Source of the DNA: Hyphomonadaceae bacterium UBA7672
GTDB lineage: Bacteria > Pseudomonadota > Alphaproteobacteria > Caulobacterales > Hyphomonadaceae
Direction of reading: 5' to 3'
DNA: 64,000 nucleotides
Assembly: GCA_002483135.1 (NCBI GenBank)
Contig: DLHI01000007.1
Span: 62,001-126,000 of the forward strand
Shown here: positions 26,325-35,098 of the stretch, piece after piece
Numbering within the stretch: the first letter of the stretch is position 1
Layout of the letters: each line of letters starts with the position of its first letter
Translations under genes and position numbers: made by a program
The notes under the pieces: model-generated
What the model was told of the DNA's origin: nothing
Seen by the model: the letters and a program-made list of their open reading frames with translations, nothing else
Database searches by the model: none

Positions 26325-26591
26325 ATGCGTTGGGGGATCGCAGCACTTTCACTTATAGCGATGCCAGCGCTGGCTCAGTCGCAGGCCGACCAGCGTGATC
26401 GGCAGGCCATGATTGCCGAATCCATCCGCAACTATTCAGGCAACTGCCCCTGCCCCTACAACTCTGATCGGGCCGGCCGCAGCTGCGGCCAGCGCAGCGC
26501 CTACAGCAAGCCGGGCGGCGCCTCGCCTCTGTGCTATCCGGGCGATATCTCGGATGCGATGCTGGCGCGGTGGAGAGAGCGGCAGCGCTGA
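26325..26591 (+). CDS. Small secreted Cys-rich protein (CPCPY family)
   Basis: 88 residues. A signal peptide (MRWGIAALSLIAMPALAQ) precedes a mature chain with SIRNYSGNCPCPYNSDRAGR, CGQRSAYSKPGG and PLCYPGDIS. The pattern CPCPY...G..CG.RSAYS.PGG...CY is a conserved small periplasmic family in alphaproteobacteria with no established role. Four cysteines would permit two disulfides. It follows phoD by 138 nt. Confidence 0.75.
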   Translation: MRWGIAALSLIAMPALAQSQADQRDRQAMIAESIRNYSGNCPCPYNSDRAGRSCGQRSAYSKPGGASPLCYPGDISDAMLARWRERQR

Positions 26592-27078
26592 TGCCTTGTC
26601 CGGCCGGAGCGCCCCGCTAGATCCCAGGAGAACCCTCTCAACTTGGTCCCGCCGCCGGACAGTCATTTCGAGCAGGAGCCGATCCCCACTGGCGGTGTAA
26701 TTCTGCCTTCCGCACGATGTTGATCTCTTCGTTTGTTCCCGCGTGAAATGTGCGCATCACGGCGCAGTTGTGCCGCAGCATCTGAGTAGTGCAAAGGCCC
26801 CGACGTCGGCTTAATCGAAAATGTGGCGAAGCTCTGCACCTCGATGCGGGCGAAGGATGTGACGGATACAATCGAGATGGCGCTGGAGGCGTCCGGACTT
26901 GACGAGAGACCCAGCCGCGCTGCTTGAACACTAACACCAGATGAGCAGAAGCCTCCGTTAGGAAACCGCCCGCACTGTCTCAAGGGCGCTGACGCCGGGC
27001 ACTGAAAGTTCTACCAAGCACTCCCTGCCCTTGGTTCGATAGAAGTTCTATCAAACTACCAGATGCACCCCTCCGGCG
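26592..27078. other. 487-bp gap with a short possible gene remnant
   Basis: No confident gene. A 34-residue plus-strand frame (GTG 26823 to TGA 26927) reads protein-like sequence (VAKLCTSMRAKDVTDTIEMA) and may be the tail of a lost gene. Minus-strand frames over the same DNA lack motifs. Confidence 0.35.
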
Positions 27079-27924
27079 TCATAAGGCCACTGGAGATTGT
27101 GCGCCCGCCCTCAGATCTGCGCGCAGTAGTGCAGTTGCCATGGCAAGGGCGTCATGAGCCGCATGAGCTAGCTTGCCTCGGTATAGGCCATCGTGAACGA
27201 TGCCGCTCCTTAAGGAATAGAGCTTGTCGAACGCGGGAAGGTATTCAGCGCCTAGTAGCGCCCGGATCTTTGCTCGGACAGCAGCCCTCGCGGTTAGCCC
27301 CTTGGCGTTGCTGAGGGCACTAGCCACAACAATCCTCGCGTCTTCTGTCAGTTCAGGTTCCGCAATTACAGTATCGATCAAACCTCGAATAACGGCTAAG
27401 TCGCTTTCGGGCAGATCTCCTTGATCGCACAGCGCCTCGATAGCAGACATACGCATTACTAGCTGTGCGCCCGCATTCGGCAGGAGGAGTGAGTCAGAAA
27501 TCAGTCCGGCTGAAATCAGCTGACGCTCTGAAGCTGTGCCGCCTAGCGCGGCTCCCGCTGAAAGCACCCCGTCTAGCGTTCCAATCCGGATTTCGCGGTG
27601 ACCCTGATCCTCTATAGTAGATCCCGCTGCGACGTCGCTCCGAAAGACCGTCGCGGAGTCTCGAAACTTGAGACTCAACCAATCGAGCGCTGCACCCAAT
27701 ATGGCGCTCATGCGGAACCCCTCAGCGGCTGCGCGCGCGGCCTCTTCAGAATCATGACCGCAGCTTTCAAAGGATACCCGCTGCTTTTGGAGCGGATCCC
27801 ACGGAAGAGCCGTCATAATTACCCTGCCCGCAAACGCCTGAAGTTGGACTCGGACAGCATGGCGCTCAACGCCCACAATCCGGGTCGAAAGAGAGCCGTT
27901 TATTCTGAATGACCAGTTCGACAT
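27079..27924 (-). CDS. HEPN-motif protein of unknown function
   Basis: 281 residues from the ATG at 27924. The N-terminal half is beta-rich (SFRINGSLSTRIVGVERHAV). The C-terminal half is helical and ends with LYSLRSGIVHDGLYRGKLAH, where R-x4-H in RSGIVH matches the HEPN RNase motif, preceded by VMRMSAIEALCDQGDL as in HEPN/ApeA-like proteins. HEPN proteins often cleave RNA in defence or toxin systems. The position between mobile fragments fits such a role, but no partner gene is evident, so this is tentative. Confidence 0.6.
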   Translation of the reverse strand: MSNWSFRINGSLSTRIVGVERHAVRVQLQAFAGRVIMTALPWDPLQKQRVSFESCGHDSEEAARAAAEGFRMSAILGAALDWLSLKFRDSATVFRSDVAAGSTIEDQGHREIRIGTLDGVLSAGAALGGTASERQLISAGLISDSLLLPNAGAQLVMRMSAIEALCDQGDLPESDLAVIRGLIDTVIAEPELTEDARIVVASALSNAKGLTARAAVRAKIRALLGAEYLPAFDKLYSLRSGIVHDGLYRGKLAHAAHDALAMATALLRADLRAGAQSPVAL

Positions 27925-28008
27925 GCAGACCTCTCCGGCGGCCATCTAATAGCATTCGAGCACGGGCTCATACTTCGCGCAAACTTCCCAAAGCTACCGT
28001 GCAGGAGA

Positions 28009-28226
28009 ATTGTCGCGCTGCGACATCCTTTTCGACTGGACTGCGTGGCGCACCAGAGCGGTGGTCGTGCTCCTAGAGAAGGAGACGACACCGATGTCCA
28101 GGCGAACACTTCAGGCCAGATCGCGCCGCAGGCGACGGGCTGCCTGTCCCCAGTTTCTCTATGTGCTGAGCTTTGCGGGCGAACCCACGCGGCGTCCCAG
28201 ACCTCCGCGCGATGAGGGGCCTGCGG
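28009..28226 (+). repeat. Duplicated leader and 5' coding DNA, copy B
   Basis: Counterpart of 18294-18510. The leader ttcgactggactgcgtggcg and the segment gaaggagacgac before the start codon are retained. Differences are scattered substitutions plus small indels, so the duplication is not recent. Confidence 0.85.
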
Positions 28227-28456
28227 GACCGCATCGCCCGCCTCAGCGACCGCTTCGGCATGTGCGGCCTTTGCAGCTTCCCTCGCAGCGACCGGCGGCT
28301 GAGCCCGCTCATGCGGCGTCCCACCCGCCGCCGCAAGCTGAGGCCGGTAAGGACGTTCCAGCGGCACTCCCAGCAGCAAGCCACGCCGCAGCTGCCCAGC
28401 ACCGGAGACGGCGCATGACCGGGGGCGTGCATCCTGCAACCTCGATGGGAGGTTGA
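28094..28456 (+). CDS. Small basic QFLYV-family protein, copy 2
   Basis: 120 residues from the ATG at 28094. The N-terminus (SRRTLQARSRRRRRAACPQF) and core QFLYVLSFAGEP match copy 1 closely; the Arg/Pro-rich tail is longer and ends with a divergent segment. After the tail the RecE-like gene found behind copy 1 is absent; a 74-residue frame follows instead. Function unknown. The longer, unrelated C-terminus may reflect loss of the original downstream operon. Confidence 0.65.
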   Translation: MSRRTLQARSRRRRRAACPQFLYVLSFAGEPTRRPRPPRDEGPAGPHRPPQRPLRHVRPLQLPSQRPAAEPAHAASHPPPQAEAGKDVPAALPAASHAAAAQHRRRRMTGGVHPATSMGG

Positions 28457-28459
28457 GCG

Positions 28460-28684
28460 GTGGCGGACGTTGATGATGAAGCCGCCCGGCGCGCGCTCGC
28501 CCAGGGACTGATGGTCGAGATCACAATCCGGCTGGAGGACCTTGCCGCGCGAGCAGCGGGGCTGCAGCGGGCGCAAACGTCAGATCCAGCGATGAGCGAA
28601 CAGGTCGCCGCGCTCGGGGATCTGATCGCGGCCCATGTCCGACTCCTGCCGCCCCGCCCTACTCGAGCAAGGTCGAGGATTTGA
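28460..28684 (+). CDS. Small helical hypothetical protein
   Basis: 74 residues with a GTG start 3 nt after copy 2 stops, preceded by gggaggttgagc. The sequence is mostly helix (DEAARRALAQGLMVEITIRL, then DLAARAAGLQRAQTSD). No known family. Its 3' end overlaps the convergent XRE gene by 26 nt. Confidence 0.5.
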   Translation: MADVDDEAARRALAQGLMVEITIRLEDLAARAAGLQRAQTSDPAMSEQVAALGDLIAAHVRLLPPRPTRARSRI

Positions 28685-28862
28685 CCTTTAGCGCCTTCGC
28701 AATCTTCTCGAGCACGGTGACGGTCGGATTGCGAACGCCGCGCTCAACGCCTGAGACATAGGTGCGGTGCAGCCCGGCGCGATCCGCCAGCTCTTCCTGG
28801 CTGATGCCAAGATGTTCCCTTGCCCGCCTCAGATTGGCGCCCACGCGCCGCGTCACGTTCAT
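28659..28862 (-). CDS. XRE-family helix-turn-helix regulator
   Basis: 67 residues, almost entirely one HTH_3 domain: VGANLRRAREHLGISQEELA, ADRAGLHRTYVSGVERGVRN, then PTVTVLEKIAKALKVKSSTL. It is a typical small Cro/CI-like DNA-binding protein, often found in prophages and toxin-antitoxin loci. It probably controls nearby mobile genes, but no operator is recognised. Confidence 0.92.
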   Translation of the reverse strand: MNVTRRVGANLRRAREHLGISQEELADRAGLHRTYVSGVERGVRNPTVTVLEKIAKALKVKSSTLLE

Positions 28863-29118
28863 GGACCCGAGTGGTCCGGCTCAGGCCACTATTGGTCTAC
28901 AGACTATGAGTCTCTATAGAAAAGTCCTCGACAACAGGCTACGAGGATCCAGAGGCAGGTTGATGTCGGCAAGACCTTTCGGTTGCCTTCGCTTAGCAAG
29001 CGCCAGCTTCACGGCCGTCAAATTTCAGTTCAAACGCTGCAGACTTCGGACGCTCTCAAGGCGCAGGCGCTTGTACTGCTGTTACGCATTGGCTCGACAA
29101 GACCGAGGAGCGGCAGAG

Positions 29119-29613
29119 CTACTGGAGGTTCTTGAATTCCTGGCTCTCAAGCAGGCTCCGCAGCATTGTTTTCCGGTCGCCGCCATCCTTGATGAACGCA
29201 AGGTTTGACACCGCCCCGCCCTCGTCCGGCTCGCGCCCGAGAGCGACCTTGTAGGCCGCCCAGAGATAGTCCTCGTCGGGCGAAGCCAGATCAGGGTTGC
29301 CGTCCTTCTCGTCGGCTACCCAGACAACGAACGCGTTGGCAAGATCAACGCCTGATCCGCCTGAGAAGAATCCGAACTCGCTCAGCCGCGTCGCAACGTC
29401 AGCGGGACAGGCGGCGGCGAACGCATTCTTGCAGAAGCGCTGGACCAGATCGGCATTACCGCCGAGGCTAACAATATCCGTTATGTTGGAGGAGTACTCG
29501 GCAAGCTCTTCGCCGGCGGACGCCTTCGCCTTCGCCAGCTGTTCGGTTGGATCGCCATCACAAGCCGAGAGCACCAGAATTGCGCCCGCAAGTATCGCCC
29601 TCTGGAGTTTCAT
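29119..29613 (-). CDS. Lipoprotein with a C-terminal DUF4214-like segment
   Basis: 164 residues. The signal ends in a lipobox (ILVLSACDGD), so the Cys is predicted to be lipidated. The middle carries two cysteines (QRFCKNAFAAACPAD). The C-terminus, YLWAAYKVALGREPDEGGAV and MLRSLLESQEF, resembles one DUF4214 unit (YR.VLGREPD...G......FL.S.EF), a module common in surface and glycan-linked proteins. A functional link to the glycosyltransferase repeats is speculative. It is monocistronic. Confidence 0.7.
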   Translation of the reverse strand: MKLQRAILAGAILVLSACDGDPTEQLAKAKASAGEELAEYSSNITDIVSLGGNADLVQRFCKNAFAAACPADVATRLSEFGFFSGGSGVDLANAFVVWVADEKDGNPDLASPDEDYLWAAYKVALGREPDEGGAVSNLAFIKDGGDRKTMLRSLLESQEFKNLQ

Positions 29614-30798
29614 TGTGATCCCTCATGGTCAGAATGCAGCACGCCGGTGGGCTTTACCTAACGCTGCGGCGCCGAATTTGCCAGCGCTTCTGTCTCTGAG
29701 GGGCCTGCCATTCAAGAAACGCCGATGGTAAATTGCCAGCGAAGGTTTTAGCGCCAGGCTGGGGAAAGGTTCGGGGAGGAACTTGGTGAGCAGAGTTGTC
29801 GGAGGAAGTTGGAACGGGATCGCTCGACCCGGCTATCCTTCTCGGCAGCGTAAGCTCGTTCTGAACAAGCGGCTGCCTGACGGTTCGCAGGACACCTCCG
29901 AATGCGAGACCTATTTTCGCCATAGCTACGGCGGCCCGTGGCATTTCTTGCATCATGGTGAGACAAACGACTCGGATGGGCCCTGGTACTTCGCCAAGTG
30001 ACAAGTCCGCCCAACGTGTCCTTCGAGCTCATTGAATTGCGCCGATTAGATCCCCTGTCGGTGGAAGAGCCATTCGACCTCTTCCTTGATATCTGCGTGA
30101 CCGGTGCTCTGCGCTTCGAGCAGCGACGCCGCGAGCAGGCGTCTCATCTACTGCGCGCACGCTCGGGATCTGCCTGCAGCAGGGCGATCACGTGAGCGCT
30201 GCAGGTTCGCCGAAAGCCTTGCAAGACGCCGGCAAGTTTACCTGACAGCGCCCTATCGACACTTCTAGCTTCCAACGATGTAGCGTTGTGGCGCGCATCA
30301 CACCCATTTTGGGGCCAGCAGGCGCCGGCCCTCAAGTGGACGAGGCCGCTGCCGACAGCACGGGTTTACACGAAGACGCCGCGCTCGAAGCACTGAACTT
30401 GCGGCTTTCAACTCATGTCTCGCGGCCGCGGCTTTGGGCCCGACCGCACCCTCGCCAACTAACCCGGCAGTCATGGCGGTGATTGTGACGCCCAGTGCGC
30501 CTTCTAGAAAAACAGCATACTGCCAATGTGTTCGAACACGACCTGGCTTTCCATCGTCGCCTAGTCTGTCCCAGGATGATGTCAGCTGGCTGCAGGTTGG
30601 CGCCGACCTTCACATGCAAGGCCGAGAGGTTTCCGTCCTCCATTGTGGATGGCAGGAAAGCCCTTGTCGTCGCGATGGCAACGCAATCGTGCGTCCGTCA
30701 ACCCTGCAACCGTTAGCGCGCTTAGCAGTACAATCCAAAATATTTGTGGTTCCGTTCAAGCGATATAGTGGTCCAAGTCTGATTGGAACTACTCTCGC
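29614..30798. other. 1.2-kb gap without a convincing gene
   Basis: Competing frames on both strands (29654-30004 minus, 29783-30001 plus, 30413-30643 minus, 30434-30928 plus) have no recognised motif and overlap one another. The 29783 plus frame is aromatic-rich near its end (SYGGPWHFLHHGETNDSDGP) and has ggaggaag just inside it, so a short gene cannot be excluded. Otherwise I see nothing. Confidence 0.4.
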
Positions 30799-31917
30799 AT
30801 GCCGAAAGTGCAGCACCAATTCCTGCTTCTCGACGCCATGCGCGGTGTGGCGGCGCTGGCCGTCGTGTGGGGACACCTTGGCGATGCTTGGAGCAATGCC
30901 GGAGGGCAGGACTATATCCTCGCAGTAGACTTCTTTTTCGTTCTGAGTGGCTTCGTCATTGCGCATGCCTATCAGAATAAGCTGGAGACCGGCCTTCCCG
31001 TACTCGCGTTCTATCGCATGCGCGTGATCCGTCTTTACCCATTGCTGATGGTCGGCGCGTTCGTCGGCGGCATCAGTCTGCTCGTCCTTCATGCCGACGA
31101 GCCGGCGTGGAGTCTCGGGCGCATTGCGGCAACGACATTGCTAGCCGCGCTGGCGCTGCCCAGCTTCCTCCTACCGACCAACGCCGCCTTTCCGGCTAAT
31201 GGACCCGCCTGGTCGTTGTTCTTCGAGCTGGCCGCGAACTTCGCTTACGCTCCGGTGGCGCGCTTGTTGACCAGAAACCGCCTTGTGATCCTGACGATCA
31301 TGGGCGCTGTGATGTTGGCGATCGACACTATGCACCGCGGTACGATCGAAAGTGGTTGGTCGCGCGATCAACTGTACGGCGGCTTTGTCCGAGTGTTCTT
31401 CGGGTTCACCTGCGGCTTGACGCTCTATCACGTCCGTCCGCTTTGGAAGATCAGCCAGCGTTGGGGCGTCACGTTCTTGCTCCTGCTGGCGGCGATCCTG
31501 TTCTCTCCCATCACGCACTATGGCGTGGGGCAACTCGGCTTGGTTGTCATCATCATGCCTGCCCTCGTCTGGCTTGGCAGTGCGATCGAAGTCACAGGCC
31601 TTCTCGGGGTGTGGGGCAGCACCCTCGGCGCCATGTCCTATCCGGTCTACATTCTACATAAGCCGGTGCTCGAACTGTCGACGCGCGTTTTTGGCCGTCT
31701 TGCCCCCGGTGTCGACTGGCATGTCTGGGCAGTGATACAAATTGGAATGTTTGCGGCCCTGGCGTGGGCGGGTCTCCGCTTTCTGGACGAACCCGTCCGA
31801 ACATGGCTCACCCGGCGGCTCAGACATTCAGGCTCGTCCAGCAATGTCGAGCGGCGGGCCAACACCGCGCCCGCGCCGGTCAAGCCCGGCAGCTCGCCCG
31901 AAGCTCCATTGGATTGA
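30799..31917 (+). CDS. Acyltransferase-3 family (OafA-like) membrane protein
   Basis: 372 residues. The N-terminus has LLDAMRGVAALAVVWGHLGD, with the catalytic-region His at 26, then FFFVLSGFVIAHAYQ and YRMRVIRLYPLLM, all hallmarks of acyltransferase family 3. About ten hydrophobic helices follow. The C-terminal ~40 residues are polar and probably cytoplasmic. These enzymes O-acetylate or otherwise acylate surface polysaccharides, which would suit the glycan cluster elsewhere in this window. The neighbours give no further substrate hint. Confidence 0.92.
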   Translation: MPKVQHQFLLLDAMRGVAALAVVWGHLGDAWSNAGGQDYILAVDFFFVLSGFVIAHAYQNKLETGLPVLAFYRMRVIRLYPLLMVGAFVGGISLLVLHADEPAWSLGRIAATTLLAALALPSFLLPTNAAFPANGPAWSLFFELAANFAYAPVARLLTRNRLVILTIMGAVMLAIDTMHRGTIESGWSRDQLYGGFVRVFFGFTCGLTLYHVRPLWKISQRWGVTFLLLLAAILFSPITHYGVGQLGLVVIIMPALVWLGSAIEVTGLLGVWGSTLGAMSYPVYILHKPVLELSTRVFGRLAPGVDWHVWAVIQIGMFAALAWAGLRFLDEPVRTWLTRRLRHSGSSSNVERRANTAPAPVKPGSSPEAPLD

Positions 31918-32088
31918 GTCCGCTTGGCGGAGATGTCAGGCCTACGCTACCCAACCTCCAGCGGGAAAGCTTCGAACGGCCGCCATCGGCGAGGTCCAGC
32001 CGTCAAGACAATGGAGCCATCCGGCGGGAGATGGCCCTTTGCCGCAATCGGCAACGTCGAGTAGGATGGCTTGGTTGGAGGGCAATCG

Positions 32089-32472
32089 ATGAAATTCGGA
32101 TATCTGCTGCACGCGGCCACCCTCGCGGCTTGCGCTTCGCCGACCGAAATCGTGGTGAACGCGAGCACGAGGATCGCGGAAGATCTCGCACTCTCGATAC
32201 GACACCTCGCCGAAGCAAAGACTCGGTACGGCGCCAACCATCCGGAAGTCGTTCGGCTTGAAGCCGCGCAGGCCTCGTTGACGCGAAGCGGGCACGAGAT
32301 GGACGCGCATTTTGACTCTGAGCTGCGAGAGGCTCTGAAATACCAACTGGCGCTCGCTGAACGCGAACAAGCCGAGTTGGCTTTGCGTTACGCTGCATCG
32401 CATCCAGCAAGAGTGCAAAACGCCGCGGTGATAGAGGCCTTGGCAATTGGAGCAAGCAAGAGAGGCTTGTGA
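32089..32472 (+). CDS. Small lipoprotein-like coiled-coil protein
   Basis: 127 residues from the ATG at 32089. A short hydrophobic start with LLHAATLAACASP suggests a lipobox at LAAC. The rest is helical, with AEAKTRYGANHPEVVRLEAA, a pattern typical of Wzz/GumC-like periplasmic coiled coils and TPR proteins, and then ELREALKYQLALAEREQAEL. The function is unknown. It precedes the S9 peptidase by 27 nt on the same strand and probably shares its transcript. Confidence 0.6.
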   Translation: MKFGYLLHAATLAACASPTEIVVNASTRIAEDLALSIRHLAEAKTRYGANHPEVVRLEAAQASLTRSGHEMDAHFDSELREALKYQLALAEREQAELALRYAASHPARVQNAAVIEALAIGASKRGL

Positions 32473-32499
32473 TCTGAGGAGAACGGGGTGGGGGTCGTG

Positions 32500-34314
32500 A
32501 TGAAGTCAACGCTTCTCGGCGCATTGATGTTGCTCGTGTCGGGCGCCGCGTCCGCGCAGGACTTCATGATTTCTCCGGATGGGAACTACGTTGCCCGCCA
32601 TGTGCTCGAGACCGAGCCTGATTTCGAGCGTGGGATCTTGCCGACACATCGGCTTGAGATCATTAGCGTGGAATGCCTCGCGCGCGAGTTGCGGCTCGAC
32701 AAATGCGTCGTGCTCTCGCCATCCAACTTCGCGAGGAAGGGAAACCGACCGCGATGGTCGATTGATAGCACCGCCTTCGTGAGCGGAAGTCGTCAAACGC
32801 TCTACGGACTCGATGGAAGCGTGAGGCCGCTCGTGGGCCATCCATGGGCAGTTGAGCCCAGGGTCATCGATCTGGAAGGACCGGATGGAAACGGCCCCCC
32901 TCCCGCTCCTCAAACCCCAAACGACCAATATCTGATTGTGAATGGGCACGGGCTTCCCGTCGGTTACCAAAGCTGGGAACCGGAGAATCTGGTCATTCGA
33001 AGCGTGACCGGGCATTCCCTGGAAGTTTCCAGACTCGCGGTTGAAGCGGGTGATGTCGGATCTACACGTCGGTGGATTTATCCAAGCGTGCGCGGGGAAG
33101 TGTTCTGGTACTGGTCGCCGACACTCGGTGAGCGGGGGCGTCTGGTCGAGTTCGCCATCAGCGGTCTTGAAGATGTGCCGCTGCCCGCAAGCGGCAAGGG
33201 ACCGCTCAAACTCGTAGCAGACGAGGCGACAAACGAGCCCGTCGCGGTATTGGACGCCTTTGGCATTCATCCATTGCCGGGAAGTGAAGACGCGCTCGCC
33301 TGGCTGACGCGAAAGCTCGATGAAGTTAGGGCGGCGGGGCAGCCGATGGTCAGGTCCGTCGCCGTTGCGGTCGCCGCGAAAGTTGCGTTCGTTCGGATGC
33401 AGCCAGGACTATCACCATGTTTCGAAGACTGGCTCATAACGTCAGATACGTCCGTCCGCATTTCGGAAGGTTGTGCAGCAACACCGAACGATGTGGCCTA
33501 TGCGGTCTCCTACGTTGAAATCCCGGGGCCCGTGGATCTGCCTGCGCGACTGTACAAGTCGAGCGCGTCCTTAGGCGAGAAGCGAAGCCTGATTGTCTAC
33601 ATGCATGGAGGCCCAACAGCGAACTCGCTCGACGCTGCTATGCTCGACAACTTCTATGCGGATGCGCGCTTCGATATTCTGGCCGTCGATTTTCGAGGAT
33701 CAACTGGTCTGGGATTCTCGCACATGCGTGCATTGCGGCCACCTGTTGGCGATATCTCCGCAGAGGATTTGAGGCTTGCCGTCAATTGGGTGCGCGCACA
33801 GCCGGAGTATCGCGATGGGCTCGTCGGCGTCTGGGGTAGCAGCTGGGGCGGGTTGTCAGTCCACGCGATAGCTTCACGAGATTCTAGCGGGATAGACTTC
33901 TTGATCTCCAACAGCGGCTTCATCGAGCAGTCACCCGAAAACATCGACGATCTATGCGACGCAGGCGGGTGGATATCGCATGTCTATGGCGCTCACATTG
34001 ACGCGAAAGGCGACTGTCTCGCGGCTTACAGCGGTGTGCTCGGAAGAGAAGTAAATACCAAGGCAGCGTTCCTGTCGCTCTCCGGAGCCCGTGAGCAGCT
34101 CGGAACTCCCTTCAAGACACAGATGACCTGGGCAACGCGCGCAAGGAAGGACGGCGCGTGTGTCTCAACCCTCTATTCTGAAAGTGGCGGGCATGCGGGG
34201 ATGATGTGGCCGGCAGACTCGCGCAAGCGGGTTCAGGAGATCATTCGCGCCTGGATAGATGATGTATCAGATCGAGACCGAACGGCTTGTGGGTTAGACG
34301 TTCGTCTTCCCTGA
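32500..34314 (+). CDS. Secreted S9 (prolyl oligopeptidase) family peptidase
   Basis: 604 residues from the ATG at 32500. The signal peptide is KSTLLGALMLLVSGAASAQ. The N-terminal ~350 residues form a beta-rich, propeller-like region. The C-terminal alpha/beta hydrolase domain has RSLIVYMHGGPTANSLDAAM (oxyanion region), ILAVDFRGSTGLGFSHMRA, VGVWGSSWGGLSVHA (nucleophile Ser ~446) and SESGGHAGMMWP (catalytic His). The catalytic Asp position needs alignment. It probably cleaves peptides in the periplasm. The GTG at 32488 is a weaker start because it would add residues before the signal peptide. Confidence 0.88.
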   Translation: MKSTLLGALMLLVSGAASAQDFMISPDGNYVARHVLETEPDFERGILPTHRLEIISVECLARELRLDKCVVLSPSNFARKGNRPRWSIDSTAFVSGSRQTLYGLDGSVRPLVGHPWAVEPRVIDLEGPDGNGPPPAPQTPNDQYLIVNGHGLPVGYQSWEPENLVIRSVTGHSLEVSRLAVEAGDVGSTRRWIYPSVRGEVFWYWSPTLGERGRLVEFAISGLEDVPLPASGKGPLKLVADEATNEPVAVLDAFGIHPLPGSEDALAWLTRKLDEVRAAGQPMVRSVAVAVAAKVAFVRMQPGLSPCFEDWLITSDTSVRISEGCAATPNDVAYAVSYVEIPGPVDLPARLYKSSASLGEKRSLIVYMHGGPTANSLDAAMLDNFYADARFDILAVDFRGSTGLGFSHMRALRPPVGDISAEDLRLAVNWVRAQPEYRDGLVGVWGSSWGGLSVHAIASRDSSGIDFLISNSGFIEQSPENIDDLCDAGGWISHVYGAHIDAKGDCLAAYSGVLGREVNTKAAFLSLSGAREQLGTPFKTQMTWATRARKDGACVSTLYSESGGHAGMMWPADSRKRVQEIIRAWIDDVSDRDRTACGLDVRLP

Positions 34315-34320
34315 GCCAAC

Positions 34321-34339
34321 GGCCGACGTCCAGTCGGCC
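34321..34339. terminator. Perfect hairpin after the S9 peptidase gene
   Basis: ggccgac and gtcggcc pair perfectly around gtcca, 7 nt after the stop codon. No T-run follows, so it is only a candidate transcript end. Confidence 0.4.
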
Positions 34340-34499
34340 CGCAAGAGCTAATCATCGAACGTTGCAAGGCAGTCACCTAGCAAACACGACCAAGAACATC
34401 TGCCTAGCTCTTTCCCTAGGCTTGTGCGCGTGTTCACCTGCCAACGATGACCCGAAAGAAGCATTGACGCGCGGACGCCCGATCACCGTTCGCGCCATT
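34340..34499. other. Short gap with a possible lipoprotein remnant
   Basis: A plus-strand frame (visible from about 34379) reads TTKNICLALSLGLCACSPAN, which looks like a signal and lipobox (LCAC), but it lacks a clear start codon and then runs antisense into the XRE gene. It may be the leftover 5' end of a lipoprotein gene. Confidence 0.35.
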
Positions 34500-34943
34500 C
34501 TAGTCGAGCGGCCGATCCGGCGTGTGGCCACCGGCCGCCGCGCGCGTCAGGTTTACGATCATCAACCGAACATCGTCCTCCTCAATCTGCAGGAACGCGG
34601 TTAGGAGATCGTAGATATCAAATTCCTCCGCAGCCTCATCTTGAAGCTTCTGCATGAGATCGGCATGAGTGAGGGCGACAGCCCCCTTGAGGAAGTAGCC
34701 GAGTGGGACCCCTAGCTCGGAGGCGATTTTCGCAAGACGGGAGACCGTGATCCTGTTGTGCCCTTGTTCATATTTCTGGAGCTGTTGGAACGAGATGCCG
34801 AGCCGCTCGGCAAGAGCGGCTTGAGACAGACCGCGCTCACGGCGACGCATCATCACCCGCTTGCCGATTAGTCGATCAACCGGGCCGGCATCCTTGGGCG
34901 AGGAGCCTCCCTCAGGCCCGTCGACGTTGCTGGCGTCGGCCAT
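34500..34943 (-). CDS. XRE-family transcriptional regulator
   Basis: 147 residues from the ATG at 34943, preceded by aagga. An HTH_3 domain (LIGKRVMMRRRERGLSQAAL, then ERLGISFQQLQKYEQGHNRI) occupies residues ~25-85. The acidic C-terminal helix region (LQDEAAEEFDIYDLLTAFLQ) resembles alphaproteobacterial SinR/CI-like regulators used in stress and cell-cycle control. It is divergent from luxR, with 155 nt between starts, so it may regulate quorum sensing; this is inferred from position only. Confidence 0.9.
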   Translation of the reverse strand: MADASNVDGPEGGSSPKDAGPVDRLIGKRVMMRRRERGLSQAALAERLGISFQQLQKYEQGHNRITVSRLAKIASELGVPLGYFLKGAVALTHADLMQKLQDEAAEEFDIYDLLTAFLQIEEDDVRLMIVNLTRAAAGGHTPDRPLD

Positions 34944-35085
34944 TTCCTTGTCCCCCAATTGCCCTCGCCTCATAGTCCCGCGTCGGCCGTTCGAAAATAG
35001 CCTACTTTTCGCATTACACATCAATCGGCTCTGAGGTTCCTCGCACCTAGTTGACGGACGGACGGACGGCTCGCAGTGTGTGCTT

Positions 35086-35092
35086 CGGAGGG
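35086..35092 (+). promoter_or_regulatory. Ribosome binding site that fixes the luxR start
   Basis: A ggaggg run about 7 nt upstream of GTG 35099 argues for that start rather than the TTG at 35051, which lies in a gacg repeat with no Shine-Dalgarno sequence. Confidence 0.6.
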
Positions 35093-35098
35093 AATGCC

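Noticed and set aside
29783..30001. 72-residue plus-strand ORF with a GTG start
   Set aside because: It has an aromatic-rich end but competes with an equally long antisense frame and has no recognised motif; recorded only in the gap description.
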